Below are positions 1 to 10,570 of a stretch of DNA of 64,000 nucleotides, piece after piece; position 1 is the stretch's first letter, and each line of letters begins with the position of its first letter. The notes under the pieces were generated by a model. That model had not been told where the DNA came from and did no database searches. It worked only from the letters and a program-made list of their open reading frames with translations. The position numbers and the translations under genes were made by a program. Source of the stretch: Usnea hakonensis (Eukaryota; Ascomycota; Lecanoromycetes; Lecanorales; Parmeliaceae); NCBI GenBank assembly GCA_013423325.1, contig BLJB01000120.1, positions 24,563 to 88,562 of the forward strand, given 5' to 3'.

Positions 1-35
1 GAGGAGGAGGAGGAGGAGGAGGAGGAGGAGGAGGA

Positions 36-83
<48 letters not shown>

Positions 84-93
84 GGAGGGGGAG
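1..93. repeat. GAG/GGA microsatellite followed by poly-G tract
   Basis: The window opens with about 13 GAG/GGA triplets, then an uninterrupted run of roughly 40 G, then a short return to GGA. A G homopolymer of this length is rare in fungal genomes and is typical of a contig edge or sequencing artefact. There is no TTAGGG telomeric repeat. Confidence 0.9.
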
Positions 94-1084
94 TGCCTGG
101 GTAGGAGACATGAATTCCTTTTCGGGAAAGATATGTATGGGAGACCCAAAGACGCGAAACCACCGGACGAAACATGCATACGGCGGCAGACACGAGACGC
201 TGTCTTTGAGGAGAAACGAGACACTATCTGTCCCGTGAGGCCAAAAGATTAAAAGTTGAGACTTTCAATCTTCCCAATCTAAGTCCAGACTGCAGATCTT
301 TCCATCTCAAGACCACTCTCATCCATGACCCATCGCAACTAATACCCACTTGACAAATCCGCACACTATCACATCTCAACGCAAAGAGCCCCCTCTCAAT
401 ACAACATCCTTTCAGTCGCAGTCAGACCTAAAACCGGCGACCCCAGCCCGTGTTCATCACCTATCCCCGAAACCGAGCCCCTAAGCTCCGAGACACCGCT
501 CAACAGAAACCTCTCTTTTCGACCAAAGCGCAACGATAATGTGAAAAAAAATCAAAACATCCTCCGCGACAGCAGCCACGGCAGGCGTTATGGGTGGCGC
601 TCAGCAAATCAGATAGATCATTTTCTCATCGTTAGTTGGGGATCAAAGTCTTGGAGTGGGCTTTATATCCGTTACAGCGAAAGAGGTCTCTGCATGTTTC
701 AGCGCCGGAGTTTGAGTACGCTGGACGGTTCGTATGGCTAACATCTTGTGTTTTCTGAATACTTGAATGTTGATTGATGGATGGTTGGTGTTTCTGCCAC
801 GCGGTTGGGGCCATGGAGGCTGGTTTGGGGGATATACACAAGCGTACGTAGAGAGTCCTTCCAGGGCGTATATCTTAGCTTGACTAATTCAACAAGGGTG
901 CGTGCATGTTTAAGGTTCAAGGTCATTGTCAGGAAGCGGTGTATTATTTTAAGAACACCATACTGCATATAATTATTCAAAAGTGCCTACTTTTCGCCCA
1001 ATGCTCCAGGCAGGCCTGGTACCTGACGCCTCCTATTCCCACTTCGCCAAGACAATGCCGCTCTCCTAATACCTTACATCACTA
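94..1084. other. Intergenic region without a secure gene
   Basis: No convincing gene is visible. Positions 260-560 are C/T-rich like a fungal 5' leader. A short open stretch near 575-625 could be spliced (acceptor TTTCAG near 701) to one ending near 758, which would make a very small plus-strand gene, but I cannot fix its start codon or recognise a product. The remainder should include the 3' UTR of the minus-strand gene that ends at 1085. Confidence 0.4.
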
Positions 1085-1930
1085 TTACATGATTTGGTTC
1101 TTCCCTCTCGTAACTCCCTCCATAGCGCTCCTCTTCGAAGCATCGTTCTCCGCCTCGCTCTGTGGCCCATGCCCCGGTCCCAGCACCACCGTCGCCCTCT
1201 CCTCAAACGCGTCGATCATCATCCCCGCCACCTTCGGCGCCGCAGCCTGACTCAACGCGCTGTAAACCGCACTTGCGAACCGCACCTCCAACAGCAAATT
1301 GACCTCCGTCCTCGGAGAACTCGGCGTACTAGCACTCCCTTCCTGGGGCGTCTTCCCGTCCGGCGGCGCCGGTTTGAAAGGAAATTCTTTGAACGTCCAC
1401 CTCGTCAACAAAGACGTGAATATCGACCTATTCCCCGCCGACTTGTCCGCATCGTGTTCATGCTCGGCGTCTTCATAATAATGAGCCAAATTGCTCTTTG
1501 CAATCGTCGGCTCCGCGTCTCCAGCCACGGCCTCCAAAACCGTGTAAGGTAAGCAGTAGACCGCACTGCGGAACAATTCGTCGTACGGTCCGTAGCCGAT
1601 GCGGAGGTCTGCGGTGCGCGGCCATTTTTTCTTGTGGGTGGAGTCGGGCGCGGAGAGGGATGTTATGGAGCTCGACTTGCAGTACGGGATGAACTCGGGG
1701 TAGGCGGCGATGTTGGCGATGAGGTTGTACAGCGGCGCCGCGTGGTATGGGAGGATGCGGGAAGCGGTGAGGGTTTGCAATGGCGTCAATGTGTTGGAGA
1801 CGAATGTTCGGGACGGTCTACAGGGTTTTGGGGGAAGGGAGAGGGTTGCAGGAGTCTGTGAGAGGAGGGGCAATGAGAGGTGATGGAGGGCGGAGGATGG
1901 GCGAAGGAGTGGGAGTTTAGTAGCTGTCAT
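1085..1930 (-). CDS. COQ10: Coenzyme Q-binding protein COQ10 (START/polyketide-cyclase fold)
   Basis: Single exon, 281 aa. Coq10 is a mitochondrial START-domain lipid-binding protein that binds coenzyme Q and is needed for its efficient synthesis and use in respiration. The first 55 or so residues are rich in Ser, Arg and Leu with almost no acidic residues, as expected of a mitochondrial presequence. The family signature follows: SRILPYHAAPLYNLIANIAAYPEFIPYC, seen as separate elements (HAAPLYNLIANI and YPEFIPYCK, residues about 64-85), then the hydrophobic VYCLPYT strand and a C-terminal helix SQAAAPKVAGMMIDAFEERA that matches the family's closing helix. Fungal orthologues are about 200-260 aa. 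This one carries low-complexity insertions (around residues 150-165 and 195-210). The ATG chosen is the only one upstream of the presequence-like segment. Confidence in the family is high. Confidence 0.93.
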   Translation of the reverse strand: MTATKLPLLRPSSALHHLSLPLLSQTPATLSLPPKPCRPSRTFVSNTLTPLQTLTASRILPYHAAPLYNLIANIAAYPEFIPYCKSSSITSLSAPDSTHKKKWPRTADLRIGYGPYDELFRSAVYCLPYTVLEAVAGDAEPTIAKSNLAHYYEDAEHEHDADKSAGNRSIFTSLLTRWTFKEFPFKPAPPDGKTPQEGSASTPSSPRTEVNLLLEVRFASAVYSALSQAAAPKVAGMMIDAFEERATVVLGPGHGPQSEAENDASKRSAMEGVTRGKNQIM

Positions 1931-2688
1931 ACTGGTGAGGCTGATTAAAGATGCTGTAAGAGTACAATCTCGTTAATTGGAACGATCAGTCTATGTGAAT
2001 TGACAAATTATTAGTTATTATATTATTATTATGACGTCTTGATACTTTGGGCAGAAGTCAAAACTGCCGAGGCCGCTAAGAAAATGATCACCTTGTAGGG
2101 CCAGGCCAGACCCTGCATTTAAATGCAGCTTTAAGATCAAATCTCCGAATCTTCGAAGTCGTGAAAGACAAGCTCACAAGGATCAACAATTGCCTCGCCC
2201 CGCCCCGCCTAATCCCGCCCAACTCCGAAGTTAGCGAATTGGATGACTTGGCCAACTCAATTCCCTGACGATCAAAGCCCAAGCAGATTGCTCCTTCGGT
2301 TTACCTTCCTGCCAAACCCAAATGTTTGAATTAGTTTAAGCCTTTCTATTCACCATCCGACTAATACAGGAAGTAGTAGCCTAAGAATTGATATCAAGAG
2401 CACAAGTCTTTGAAGGTAATGTTTTCTATTCATAAAGTAAAAGTCTATCTATTGCGACTGTTTGGTTTATCCTTCCTCAGTACACACAATCATCCCCAAA
2501 CGACCAAGGCGGCAGGATGTACACCTCCACGGAGGGGGGCTGCGACCTAATGACGTGACTACTGTGGTAGCACAGTCGCTGTAGGTTCCATGCCGGGTGA
2601 TCAGCCCAGACCAGCTCAGAAGAGGAGGTCCTCTTCTACTCCCACGGACACGTGCGGTGATCTGATGATGCTGTTCATGAGAAGCCCT
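1931..2688. other. Intergenic, upstream of COQ10 and downstream of the transporter
   Basis: AT-rich promoter-like sequence lies at 1980-2040 (near-pure TTA/TAT run). The rest shows no coding potential, tRNA-like cloverleaf or repeat that I can defend. Confidence 0.5.
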
Positions 2689-4256
2689 TCATATCTTTGT
2701 AATTTTCACGCCAGCCAGAGTGATCCTCGTTACAATGAAAAGAGCCGTGCCAATGGCACAGCTCACACCCCCAAAGACTATGGCACCTCGGAACGAACCA
2801 TTGTCAACAGCGATAATCTGACCTCCAATGGGTGATCCAGTCAATGCTGCAAAAGCTGCGATCGAGAAGACAGTGCCCGAACGGATACCAATTTCTTGTA
2901 TAGGCGAAATTTGAGCGGTGAGCGCAGGAGTAAGGCCGATACCAGCACCTGAACCAATACCAAAAAGTACGGCAAATGTGATGAGAGCGGCGTTACCAGT
3001 TACAGGCAGCCACATGGCAAGGATGAGAATCGCCGTGAAACCGCTCATGACGATCATGACATTGAAGCGGCCGAGCTTATCGGCAATAGCATTAGGAACA
3101 GTGCGTCCAATTATACTTGGCGAAATTAGTTTACCGCGTGTGCAAGTTTCATGTGGGAGAGCACTGACCTTGCGGCATTCAAAATCGGTACGAGATAGTT
3201 AGCCAGACGAAGAGACATGCCGTGCGATAGCGCTTCCTCGACAATGAACGTGAAGGGAATGAACATGCCCCCTATAATAGTTAGCTTCCGCAGGTCATTG
3301 GGGCCAAACTTGACCCACAGTAGAAGAAGAAGACTGCCGCAGCCAAAATCGAGAAGGTTGGGGAACTTAGAGGACGGACGAAAGCCATTGCGCTGAATGG
3401 ACGCCTTGTGGGAGGGATTCGAGAGCGGACGGTTAGATTTGCGAGAATGAGCAGAGCCAGAATTAGAAAAGCACAGATACGCATCGTCCAGCCGAAGCCG
3501 ACCTCTGGAATCAGATGAATGATCATGATGGGGAAAATAACGCCGCCTAGCGACGATCCAGCTACGACCAGGCCAAGAGCAGCACCTCGCTTTTCGAAGA
3601 ACCATGTTGATGTCTAAAAAGCCTAAGCGACCAGCACATCAAGCAATCGCAATGAAAACTTACGCAGTTGAATGCGGGATAGAAGACCATGGACGCTCCG
3701 ATAGGAGAGCAGATGGCTTGGCTGAGTAGGATTTGATAGTATTGTGTTGAAATGCTCGTCATCATCAAGCCAAAGACGTGAAGAAAGGTGCCGCCGAGTA
3801 GTAGATGGTGAGGTCCGAAATCGTCGAAGATTCTGCCGACGAATATCCCACCGAATAGCATGAAGAAGACTAGTTGGGTCAGAAGACAAGTTGAGGGCAT
3901 GACGTTGACGACCTACTTTGTAGGGCAGGAATCCAGGCGATGTCAGATGCAGAATAGGCCTTGAGCTGATTGGCCTGATAGTACTCCTGGAAGACGCCAA
4001 CACAATTGACCCAGCCAAAGGACACAAACATGCAGGCAGAACTCCCGAGGACAGTAAGCCATGCTTTTTTGCCACCATCTGGAAAGGCCTTGGGGTCCAT
4101 CCAAGGACTTGGTGCTGGCTTCCCGCCCTTTTCTGCATCTTCAAGGCCGGAGTCAGAACCTCCCTTCAAATGCTGGTCAGCGCTCTTTTCCAAGGCTTCA
4201 TCAGAAGTTTTGGTTTCTTGGCCAAGATGGTCAGGTTGAGTATCGAATTCCGCCAT
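2689..4256 (-). CDS. MFS transporter, monocarboxylate-permease (MCT/Mch) type
   Basis: Plasma-membrane or organellar 12-helix transporter of the fungal monocarboxylate porter family; the substrate cannot be read from sequence. The N-terminal exon (4256 to about 3917) encodes a hydrophilic acidic tail, then DGGKKAWLTVLGSSACMFVSFGWVN and FQEYYQ (given here as the family's TM1 region), which is diagnostic of the fungal MCT group. Further exons give GGIFVGRIFDDFGPH (loop 2-3), AFNC followed by TSTWFFEKRGAALGL (start of TM5), a long central loop, and FGIGSGAGIGLTPALTAQIS near the C-terminus. At least three short introns are needed: donor GTAGGT after 3917, one near 3660-3610 and one near 3325-3270. 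A further splice lies near 3180-3060. It is divergent from the methyltransferase gene across about 770 bp. Exon ends are approximate; the family is clear. Confidence 0.88.
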
Positions 4257-5028
4257 TAATGTGATAGGTAGTGGAGGAAGGCCGCAGTGTTATGAAAATT
4301 GCTTCAGGATTGGAAATTGAAAAGTTTTTCGATGGTTGTTTCTTTTTTTTTATTATTATAGGTTTTCAAAGATATGGGAAGGAACGTAGGGGGGTTTGCT
4401 TGGGTTAAGTAAAGGGAACCCTAGTCGGATTTGCTTTGGGTCTCCTTTCCCTCAAATAATGTTGAAACGGAAAGGCAAACAGGCAATATATTGGAGGATC
4501 AACACTCCTTAGACTCCTTAGACTGTTAGTAATGCAGGGGCTTCGGTGTTTCGGCATTCATGGGACCCGTAACACCGGGTCCTGCAGCTTTACTTTACTT
4601 TAAATATGAGTCTATGAGTCACACAGTCACCGTAAGCTGATAAAGCTTAGCAATGAGCATAGATTAAATCATCATTAATGCGCTTATTCATCCTTCTTCC
4701 TACTTTACTCTACTTTACTTTGTTTTATCTCACCGTCACATCAGCACAGACAATCCCCTTCCATCTAAACGCAAGAAGCGACGGAAAGCTCGGTAAAACC
4801 ATCCTTGCTCGGTTTTAGCCCGGCCCAGAGACCTAAAATCCGCCTGTCCGGTAACCAGGCCCAGAAATTTGCATAGGGCTATCTGCACATCTGAAAATTC
4901 AATTTCGCCTAGGACCCACTCCCAAGATCAAGCATTTTTTAACGGTAAAATCTTTAGAGGCATCTGAACAGATGCATTTTCAGCCACCAGAATGTTATGA
5001 TTCCGCTGCTACCTTTCTCTGATATGAA
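4257..5028. promoter_or_regulatory. Divergent promoter region
   Basis: Shared upstream region of the transporter (-) and the methyltransferase (+). It contains a T-rich run at 4340-4360, a short direct repeat CTCCTTAGA at about 4506-4523, and repeated TTTACTTTACT-type stretches around 4590 and 4705-4722. No named binding site is assigned. Confidence 0.45.
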
Positions 5029-6336
5029 TTGATGATTGAAGAGAATTATCATGAGAATCTTTTACACATTAAAGGCTTTACTACAGAACTGTCCCCAATG
5101 GACATTCATTCAATGGCAGCCTCCACCCAGACAGATTCTCCGGATATCCCTTCTCTATCAATTAGCTCTCCCGTTCAAACATCAGATGAAAGCATTCCTT
5201 CTCAGCCTCTTCCCGAGCTTCCTCCCCACCGTTCTCACAATCCGAAGAACAATCTCAAACGCAGCGATCCTTTCAAGTTCGGCTCGCGCTACCTCGAGCC
5301 TACAGATGATGCCTTTGAATTTAACGCCTGGGATCACGTGCTTCCTGATTCTGCCTATTTCACCTACTGCGAAGCGCAGTACGCTTCTCAACGCGCCTGT
5401 CCAGTGTCAGACTTCGATAAAGCCCGTTTCAATGATAATCCCGAGAAATGGTGGAATCAATTCTACTCGAACAACACATCCAATTTTTTTAAGGATCGGA
5501 AATGGCTCCATCAGGAGTTCCCTATCTTATCAAAACTGACTGCAAAAGATGCAGGATCAAGCAGCATCCTTGAAGTGGGAGCGGGAGCGGGAAATACGGC
5601 ATTTCCGATTCTGAAAGCGAACGAAAACGACAAACTGATGGTCCATGCTTGCGATTTCTCGAGAAAGGCCGTCGAGTTGATTAGAGCAAATGAGGCGTAC
5701 GATGCTGATCATATCCAAGCTTCTGTATGGGATATTTCGAGTGAGGTCCTACCACCTGGAGTTCGTGAATGCAGCGTGGACGTGGTACTGCTTGTATTTA
5801 TTTTTAGTGCCCTGAGTCCGACGCAGTGGGACGCGGCCGTGAGAAATATATGGAGAGTGTTGAAGCCTGGTGGAGAGGTATGTTTCAGAGACTATGGGAA
5901 AGGAGACCTCACTCAGGTGAGATTCAAGAAGGGAAGGTTGCTGGAGGATAATTTCTACATCAGAGGAGACGGGACGAGGGTATATTTTTTTGAAGAGGAT
6001 GAATTGAAGCGGATATGGGGAGGTATAAGTACGGGAACCGCGAATCGAGAACTTGAAGTAGCCGAAGAAAATTCAAAGACCACCAGCGGACTGGCAAGAG
6101 CCCAGCATCCAGAGATTGCAGATGGGGTCTCCAATACCACTGATGAAATTACGGATAGGAAGCGTCTAGTGGTCAAACCTGGCGATGCCATACCATCCGT
6201 TCCAGAGAACAAGTTTGAGATCGTGAGTTTGGGTGTGGACAGAAGGATGCTCGTCAATCGCCAAAAGCAGCTGAAGATGTATCGATGTTGGATGCAAGGT
6301 CGGTTCAGAAAATTACACGGCGCAACCCCTAATTGA
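5029..6336 (+). CDS. TRM140: tRNA (cytosine-32 N3)-methyltransferase, METTL2/Abp140 type
   Basis: Single exon, up to 435 aa. This family uses SAM to make 3-methylcytidine at position 32 of tRNA-Thr and tRNA-Ser anticodon loops. Family hallmarks are present: a pre-domain segment with KARFNDNPEKWWNQFY and NNTSNFFKDRKWLHQEFP (residues about 135-165), SAM-binding motif I ILEVGAGAGNTAFP (about 184-197), the acidic ACDFSRKAVEL motif II region, the FIFSALSP loop, WRVLKPGGEVCFRDYGKGDLTQ and FYIRGDGTRVYFFEEDEL in the C-terminal half. About 125 residues of low-complexity N-terminus precede the domain. ATGs at 5029, 5032 and 5101 are all in frame; the last could be the true start, since the first 24 residues have no family resemblance. 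There is no actin-binding extension like that of yeast Abp140. A low-complexity insertion lies at residues about 345-385. Confidence 0.92.
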   Translation: MMIEENYHENLLHIKGFTTELSPMDIHSMAASTQTDSPDIPSLSISSPVQTSDESIPSQPLPELPPHRSHNPKNNLKRSDPFKFGSRYLEPTDDAFEFNAWDHVLPDSAYFTYCEAQYASQRACPVSDFDKARFNDNPEKWWNQFYSNNTSNFFKDRKWLHQEFPILSKLTAKDAGSSSILEVGAGAGNTAFPILKANENDKLMVHACDFSRKAVELIRANEAYDADHIQASVWDISSEVLPPGVRECSVDVVLLVFIFSALSPTQWDAAVRNIWRVLKPGGEVCFRDYGKGDLTQVRFKKGRLLEDNFYIRGDGTRVYFFEEDELKRIWGGISTGTANRELEVAEENSKTTSGLARAQHPEIADGVSNTTDEITDRKRLVVKPGDAIPSVPENKFEIVSLGVDRRMLVNRQKQLKMYRCWMQGRFRKLHGATPN

Positions 6337-6519
6337 GGGTAGCTGGACAACGTTCTGCAGACGAAATCGCGAAAATGTACAATTGCATTCGCATGCTTCA
6401 CAAAGCAAGATGCGCTTCTATCTTAAGCCGTGCGAGGATACATAAGAGGGGCATACTATGTACAGGAAGGGTGGAGTGAACAATTAGGCGTGCTTGACCC
6501 GCAACGGTTGCTGAAGGCT

Positions 6520-7269
6520 TCAATAGCTGACTAGGCCTTGCACAAATGCGGCCGCGGCAGGAGTATCGACGACGTAGTCAAGGTGGTAAGCGTCGACCAC
6601 GGGAAGGTCGTCGCAAATGAAATCATAGTTGAAGCAAAAAGTCTTGACTTTGCTCGGATCAACGTTCGAGAAGGGACGTCCTTTGAAGGGATCTCCGAAC
6701 ACCACCTATTGCTATATGTCAACATGGAACCAAGAGACTTTGGCCAAGTCTTAACTCACCACAGCCGCGATCTGTGCCGCTACCTCCGCGTTCACCATGG
6801 CTTCTCCAAGATGAACCTCCATTGCGCCTTGGCTGTACCCGCTCAATACGATCTGGGTATCCGGACAATTTCTTGCGGCTTGGTTGAGCAAGTCTGCTGT
6901 GGTTTGTGCTCCTTCAGGATCACCACCAATCAAATAGCCTCCAATGGTAGCAGCGTAAGCTACCCCTTGCACGGCGATATTGTCTGCTGCAATCAAATTA
7001 TCGAGATCGTTGAAGAAGGGCGGTCCAACCAAGTCGCCAACGTTGCCGGGTTCGATGGTACCTCTCGCGAAAATGACGGTGATAGGCTTGCATCCAACGC
7101 CAGCGACATCAGTAAGCTCGTTGCGGTCAACGTTCCAGTCATTCTGCCGTTTGCCGACAGTCTCACTAAGGATGCTTGTCTTCACGGAGCCTCGGACACG
7201 AGCTGTATTGACAGGAATGGCGATAATGAGGCATGCTAAGAGGGCCAGACAAAAGAAGAGGGCCTTCAT
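6520..7269 (-). CDS. Secreted cutinase (alpha/beta hydrolase)
   Basis: Two exons (7269-6760 and 6705-6520) joined by a 54-bp GTGAGT...TAG intron at phase 0, giving 231 aa. Cutinases are secreted serine esterases that hydrolyse cutin or related polyesters. A hydrophobic signal peptide covers residues 1-22, followed by a propeptide-like stretch ending in Lys-Arg. The mature part shows GCKPITVIFARGTIEPGNVG (oxyanion side) and the nucleophile elbow GYSQGAM. In exon 2, FNYDFICDD supplies the catalytic Asp and DAYHLDY the catalytic His. Four Cys occupy the positions of the two conserved cutinase disulfides. All catalytic residues are intact, so it should be active. It is a typical plant-associated or saprotrophic secreted enzyme; induction by cutin monomers is family knowledge and not visible here. 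Confidence 0.95.
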
Positions 7270-8383
7270 AATGGAAGGTCTTGCTTGATGCGCTTATAGA
7301 GGGTGTATCATGAAGAAAATCAGGGGAAAATGTCTGAGATTGGGAAAGCTTGAGCGCAGGGCGTGATGGAAGTCTGGCTTTTCTTATAGTTTGAGAGAAT
7401 GGGGCAAGAAGTTGGCAACCCGTTCCTGGCCCCGCTTTTGCGATGGCGAGATGAGCTGTTGCAATTCGAACAGGGGCCGGAAATATCAAAAGCCTCATGG
7501 TGGCAGTGACGACCGAGCAGCCAAGCAACACCCGTGCCGTGACTTTGGAGATCCATCAAATGGGTGGCAAATGAGCTGTCGAATAGGAGGAAAGAATCCT
7601 AGGTATGGGCTCGGCTTTGGGGCTCATTCAGGAATGGGCGAAATGTGTAAATTGCATCACAATTGAAGGGGCAACGATAGAAGGATTTTCATCGCAAGCG
7701 CGTAGACTCGGACTTTCCCCGCATTTTGACTTTTCACTTTTCACAATTTGCGGGGTGTGAGAGTCTCGAGTGTGTGACTGGCGCCAAGCAATTGGTCGTG
7801 TGAACAATTTTTCACCATAGGATCCAATCATCACTAAGGTATGTCGTAAGATACAAAGACACTCGGCCGAGAGGGTGGATTGAGTTGAGTGACAGTCATT
7901 ACGACGAGAGACCTAATTGGCCGAATAAGCTGGATGCAAGATTAGAGCTGGATGCGCAATTGGATGTCCTTGGACCATCTTTTCTCCGGGGGCAGCAGCG
8001 ACATTTACCAGGTAATAGGTAACAGGGGACAATTAGCAAGGCACCGCCTTTTGCGTACATATTCGGTATTAGTAGCTACAACGTAAAATGTGCATCTGCA
8101 TCTCCTTTGCATAAGCAGGGTAACCTATTATGTAGTCTCGACCGTCCGTTAACCTTTTGGCATCATTGCCTTGATTTTACAGAAAACGTTGCTCGCAGGT
8201 CTGATACGTTGATGGCTATGAAGCGTTTCATCCATGCATGCCATGTCGCATACCGAAAGGATGATTCCTCGCACAACCTCGGTAATGCAGGAGCTCGCGT
8301 AAATGCTCGGCGTGGGAGCCCCAGAGGCCGTGAACATCTCGCCCTCCTTCATTGCTGAGCTGGTCTCACCAATCTGATCCCTC
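7270..8383. other. Intergenic between cutinase and FAT1
   Basis: Holds the cutinase promoter (minus side) and the FAT1 promoter (plus side). I find no third gene, RNA or repeat that stands up. Confidence 0.5.
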
Positions 8384-10371
8384 ATGACCAGGCTGCCAGC
8401 CGGCAGAATGACGAGTAGGTTGCAGTTTTGTAATTTTACAGAGTACGCTAATTGTTATTAGTCTCTTCAGCTATCGCGGGGCCAACCCTGCTGGCTGCCG
8501 CAGCTTGGCTCAACGCGAAGACTCAATTCTCTTACGATTTGAAGTTGATCAGAGCGCTTGTCAATGCGCACGCCCAGGTCATCCTGGGGGAAAGATGTAA
8601 TCGCCTGAACCCTTTCTACGCTTTGGAGCGACATGCAATCGCCAACAGCACGGCAGATCACGCGTTCCTCATGCATGAGGGAGAGACGTGGACGTATAGA
8701 GAAGCTTATGATATCGTGCTCAAATATGGAACATGGCTGAAGACCGAACACGAAGTGTTGTCAAGAGAGGTAGTTGCAATGGACTTCATGAACTCGCCCG
8801 TGTTCGTCTTCCTGTGGCTGGGGATCTGGAGTCTTGGGGCTACACCTGCGTTCATCAACTATAATTTGACTGGGAATCCTTTGCTGCATTCTGTCAAAAC
8901 TTCCACGGCACGACTACTATTTGTAGATCCCAAAATCCAACGACTGTTTACGAAGGACATCACCGACGCGCTTGAATCACCGGACGGTCAGGATGGACAT
9001 AGGCCCGTGCAGACAATCGTCTTTGATGGGGCATTGGAAAAGCGGATAATGGGTACAGACGCAGTTCGAGAGCCAGACTCGTCGAGAAGCGCCGTGCGTC
9101 TCGACATGGCGATGCTCATCTTCACCAGCGGCACCACAGGTCTACCGAAACCGGCAACCATTTCTTGGCAGAAGATTGCGCTTTTGACGGGTTTCATGCC
9201 GCCCTGGTTCGGCTTGGCGAAAAGAGATAGACTCTATACCTGCATGCCACTCTACCACTCCTCGGCTGCCCTTCTAGGAGTTTGCTCCTCATTGATCACC
9301 GGCTGTACTCTGGTTCTCGGCCACCGCTTCTCTGCAACCACCTTCTGGAACGAGGTTCGCCAGCACGATGCTACCGTTATCCAATACGTAGGCGAGACTT
9401 GCCGCTATCTCCTGTCCGCGAAGCCGCAGCATGATCCATTCACAGGCGAGAATCTTGACCGTGTCCACAAAGTCACTAAAGCCCTGGGCAATGGTCTCAG
9501 GCCAGATGTCTGGGACAGATTCAAGGAGCGCTTCGGTATTGACACTATCGGCGAGTTCTACTCGTCTACGGAAGGTGTGAGCGCGACATGGAATCTCAGC
9601 TCCAACAAATTCACAAGTGGGGCAATCGGCCGAAATGGCTTCTTGTCTTCGGCGATAGTCAGTCGCGAACTCGTCATCGTCGAGGTAGATTGGATAACCG
9701 AGGCTCCTTTCCGCGACCCTCTGAACAACAACCTCTGCCGACAAGTCAAGACGGGTGAGCCGGGGGAACTGATGTACAAAGTCGACGCCGCAAACATCCA
9801 TTCCGGGTTTCAAGGGTACTTCAACAACCCCTCTGCAACCGACAGTAAAATCTTCCGCGACGTGCTCGTCAAAGGAGATGCGTATTTTCGTTCCGGAGAC
9901 GTTTTACGGTGGGACAGCGAAGGGAGGTGGTGGTTCTGCGACCGCATCGGCGACACATTCCGCTGGAAATCCGAGAACGTCTCCACGGCCGAAGTCAGCT
10001 CCGCCCTAGGTACCCACCCAAACATCCACGAGGCCAACGTCTACGGGGTCGAAGTGCCGAGTCACGACGGGAGAGCGGGCTGTGCTGCGGTTCTGTTCGA
10101 TACGGATCCTATTAGCCAGGGGTTGTTGGATAGTGTGGCCAGCCACGCGTGGAACAGCTTGCCCAAGTACGCGGTGCCGTCGTTCCTGAGGATCGTCAAG
10201 AATTATCAGACTACGGGGAATTATAAGCAATTGAAAGCGGTGCTGAGAGGCGAGGGGATATCGCCGGAGAAGTCTGGGGGTGATAGGTTGTATTGGATGA
10301 AGAGTGGGCGGTATGAACCATTTGGGAAGGATGAGTGGGAGGCGTTGAGTCAAGGGCGGGTGAAGCTTTGA
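8384..10371 (+). CDS. FAT1: Very-long-chain acyl-CoA synthetase / fatty acid transport protein (FAT1 type)
   Basis: Two exons by my reading. A 31-bp first exon (8384-8414) is joined over a 56-bp intron (8415-8470, branch-like CGCTAAT) to the main exon 8471-10371, giving 643 aa. The enzyme activates long and very long chain fatty acids with ATP and CoA and couples this to uptake; it sits in ER, lipid droplet or peroxisomal membranes. The AMP-binding P-loop is IFTSGTTGLPKPA (residues about 229-241). The motif GEFYSSTEGV and the C-terminal FATP/VLACS signature YFRSGDVLRWDSEGRWWFCDRIGDTFRWK (here at about 485-515) place it in the FATP branch rather than the ordinary acyl-CoA synthetases. A hydrophobic segment near the N-terminus, AGPTLLAAAAWLNAK, matches the family membrane anchor. 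The spliced start is preferred because the open frame alone has no upstream ATG before this anchor. Convergent with the amidase, 199 bp apart. Confidence 0.92.
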
Positions 10372-10570
10372 AAAGTGGGGCTGGCATTGGCAAGAAGCTC
10401 GCTTTTGGGAGAATATTACCTGTACGAGATACGAGCACTGACGGGCGTTTCCCAGATGCACTACGGGGCGTCTTTAATGATTGACCGAATACTTGACTGT
10501 ACATATTCAATTCTAGGTGTTCTGGTTCTTGGAGGTATGATCAGAAGAAGACACAAATGGATCTAAGCCT

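Noticed and set aside
1094..1861. Several long plus-strand frames opposite COQ10
   Set aside because: They are antisense shadows of the GC-rich COQ10 gene with Arg-rich, domain-less translations.
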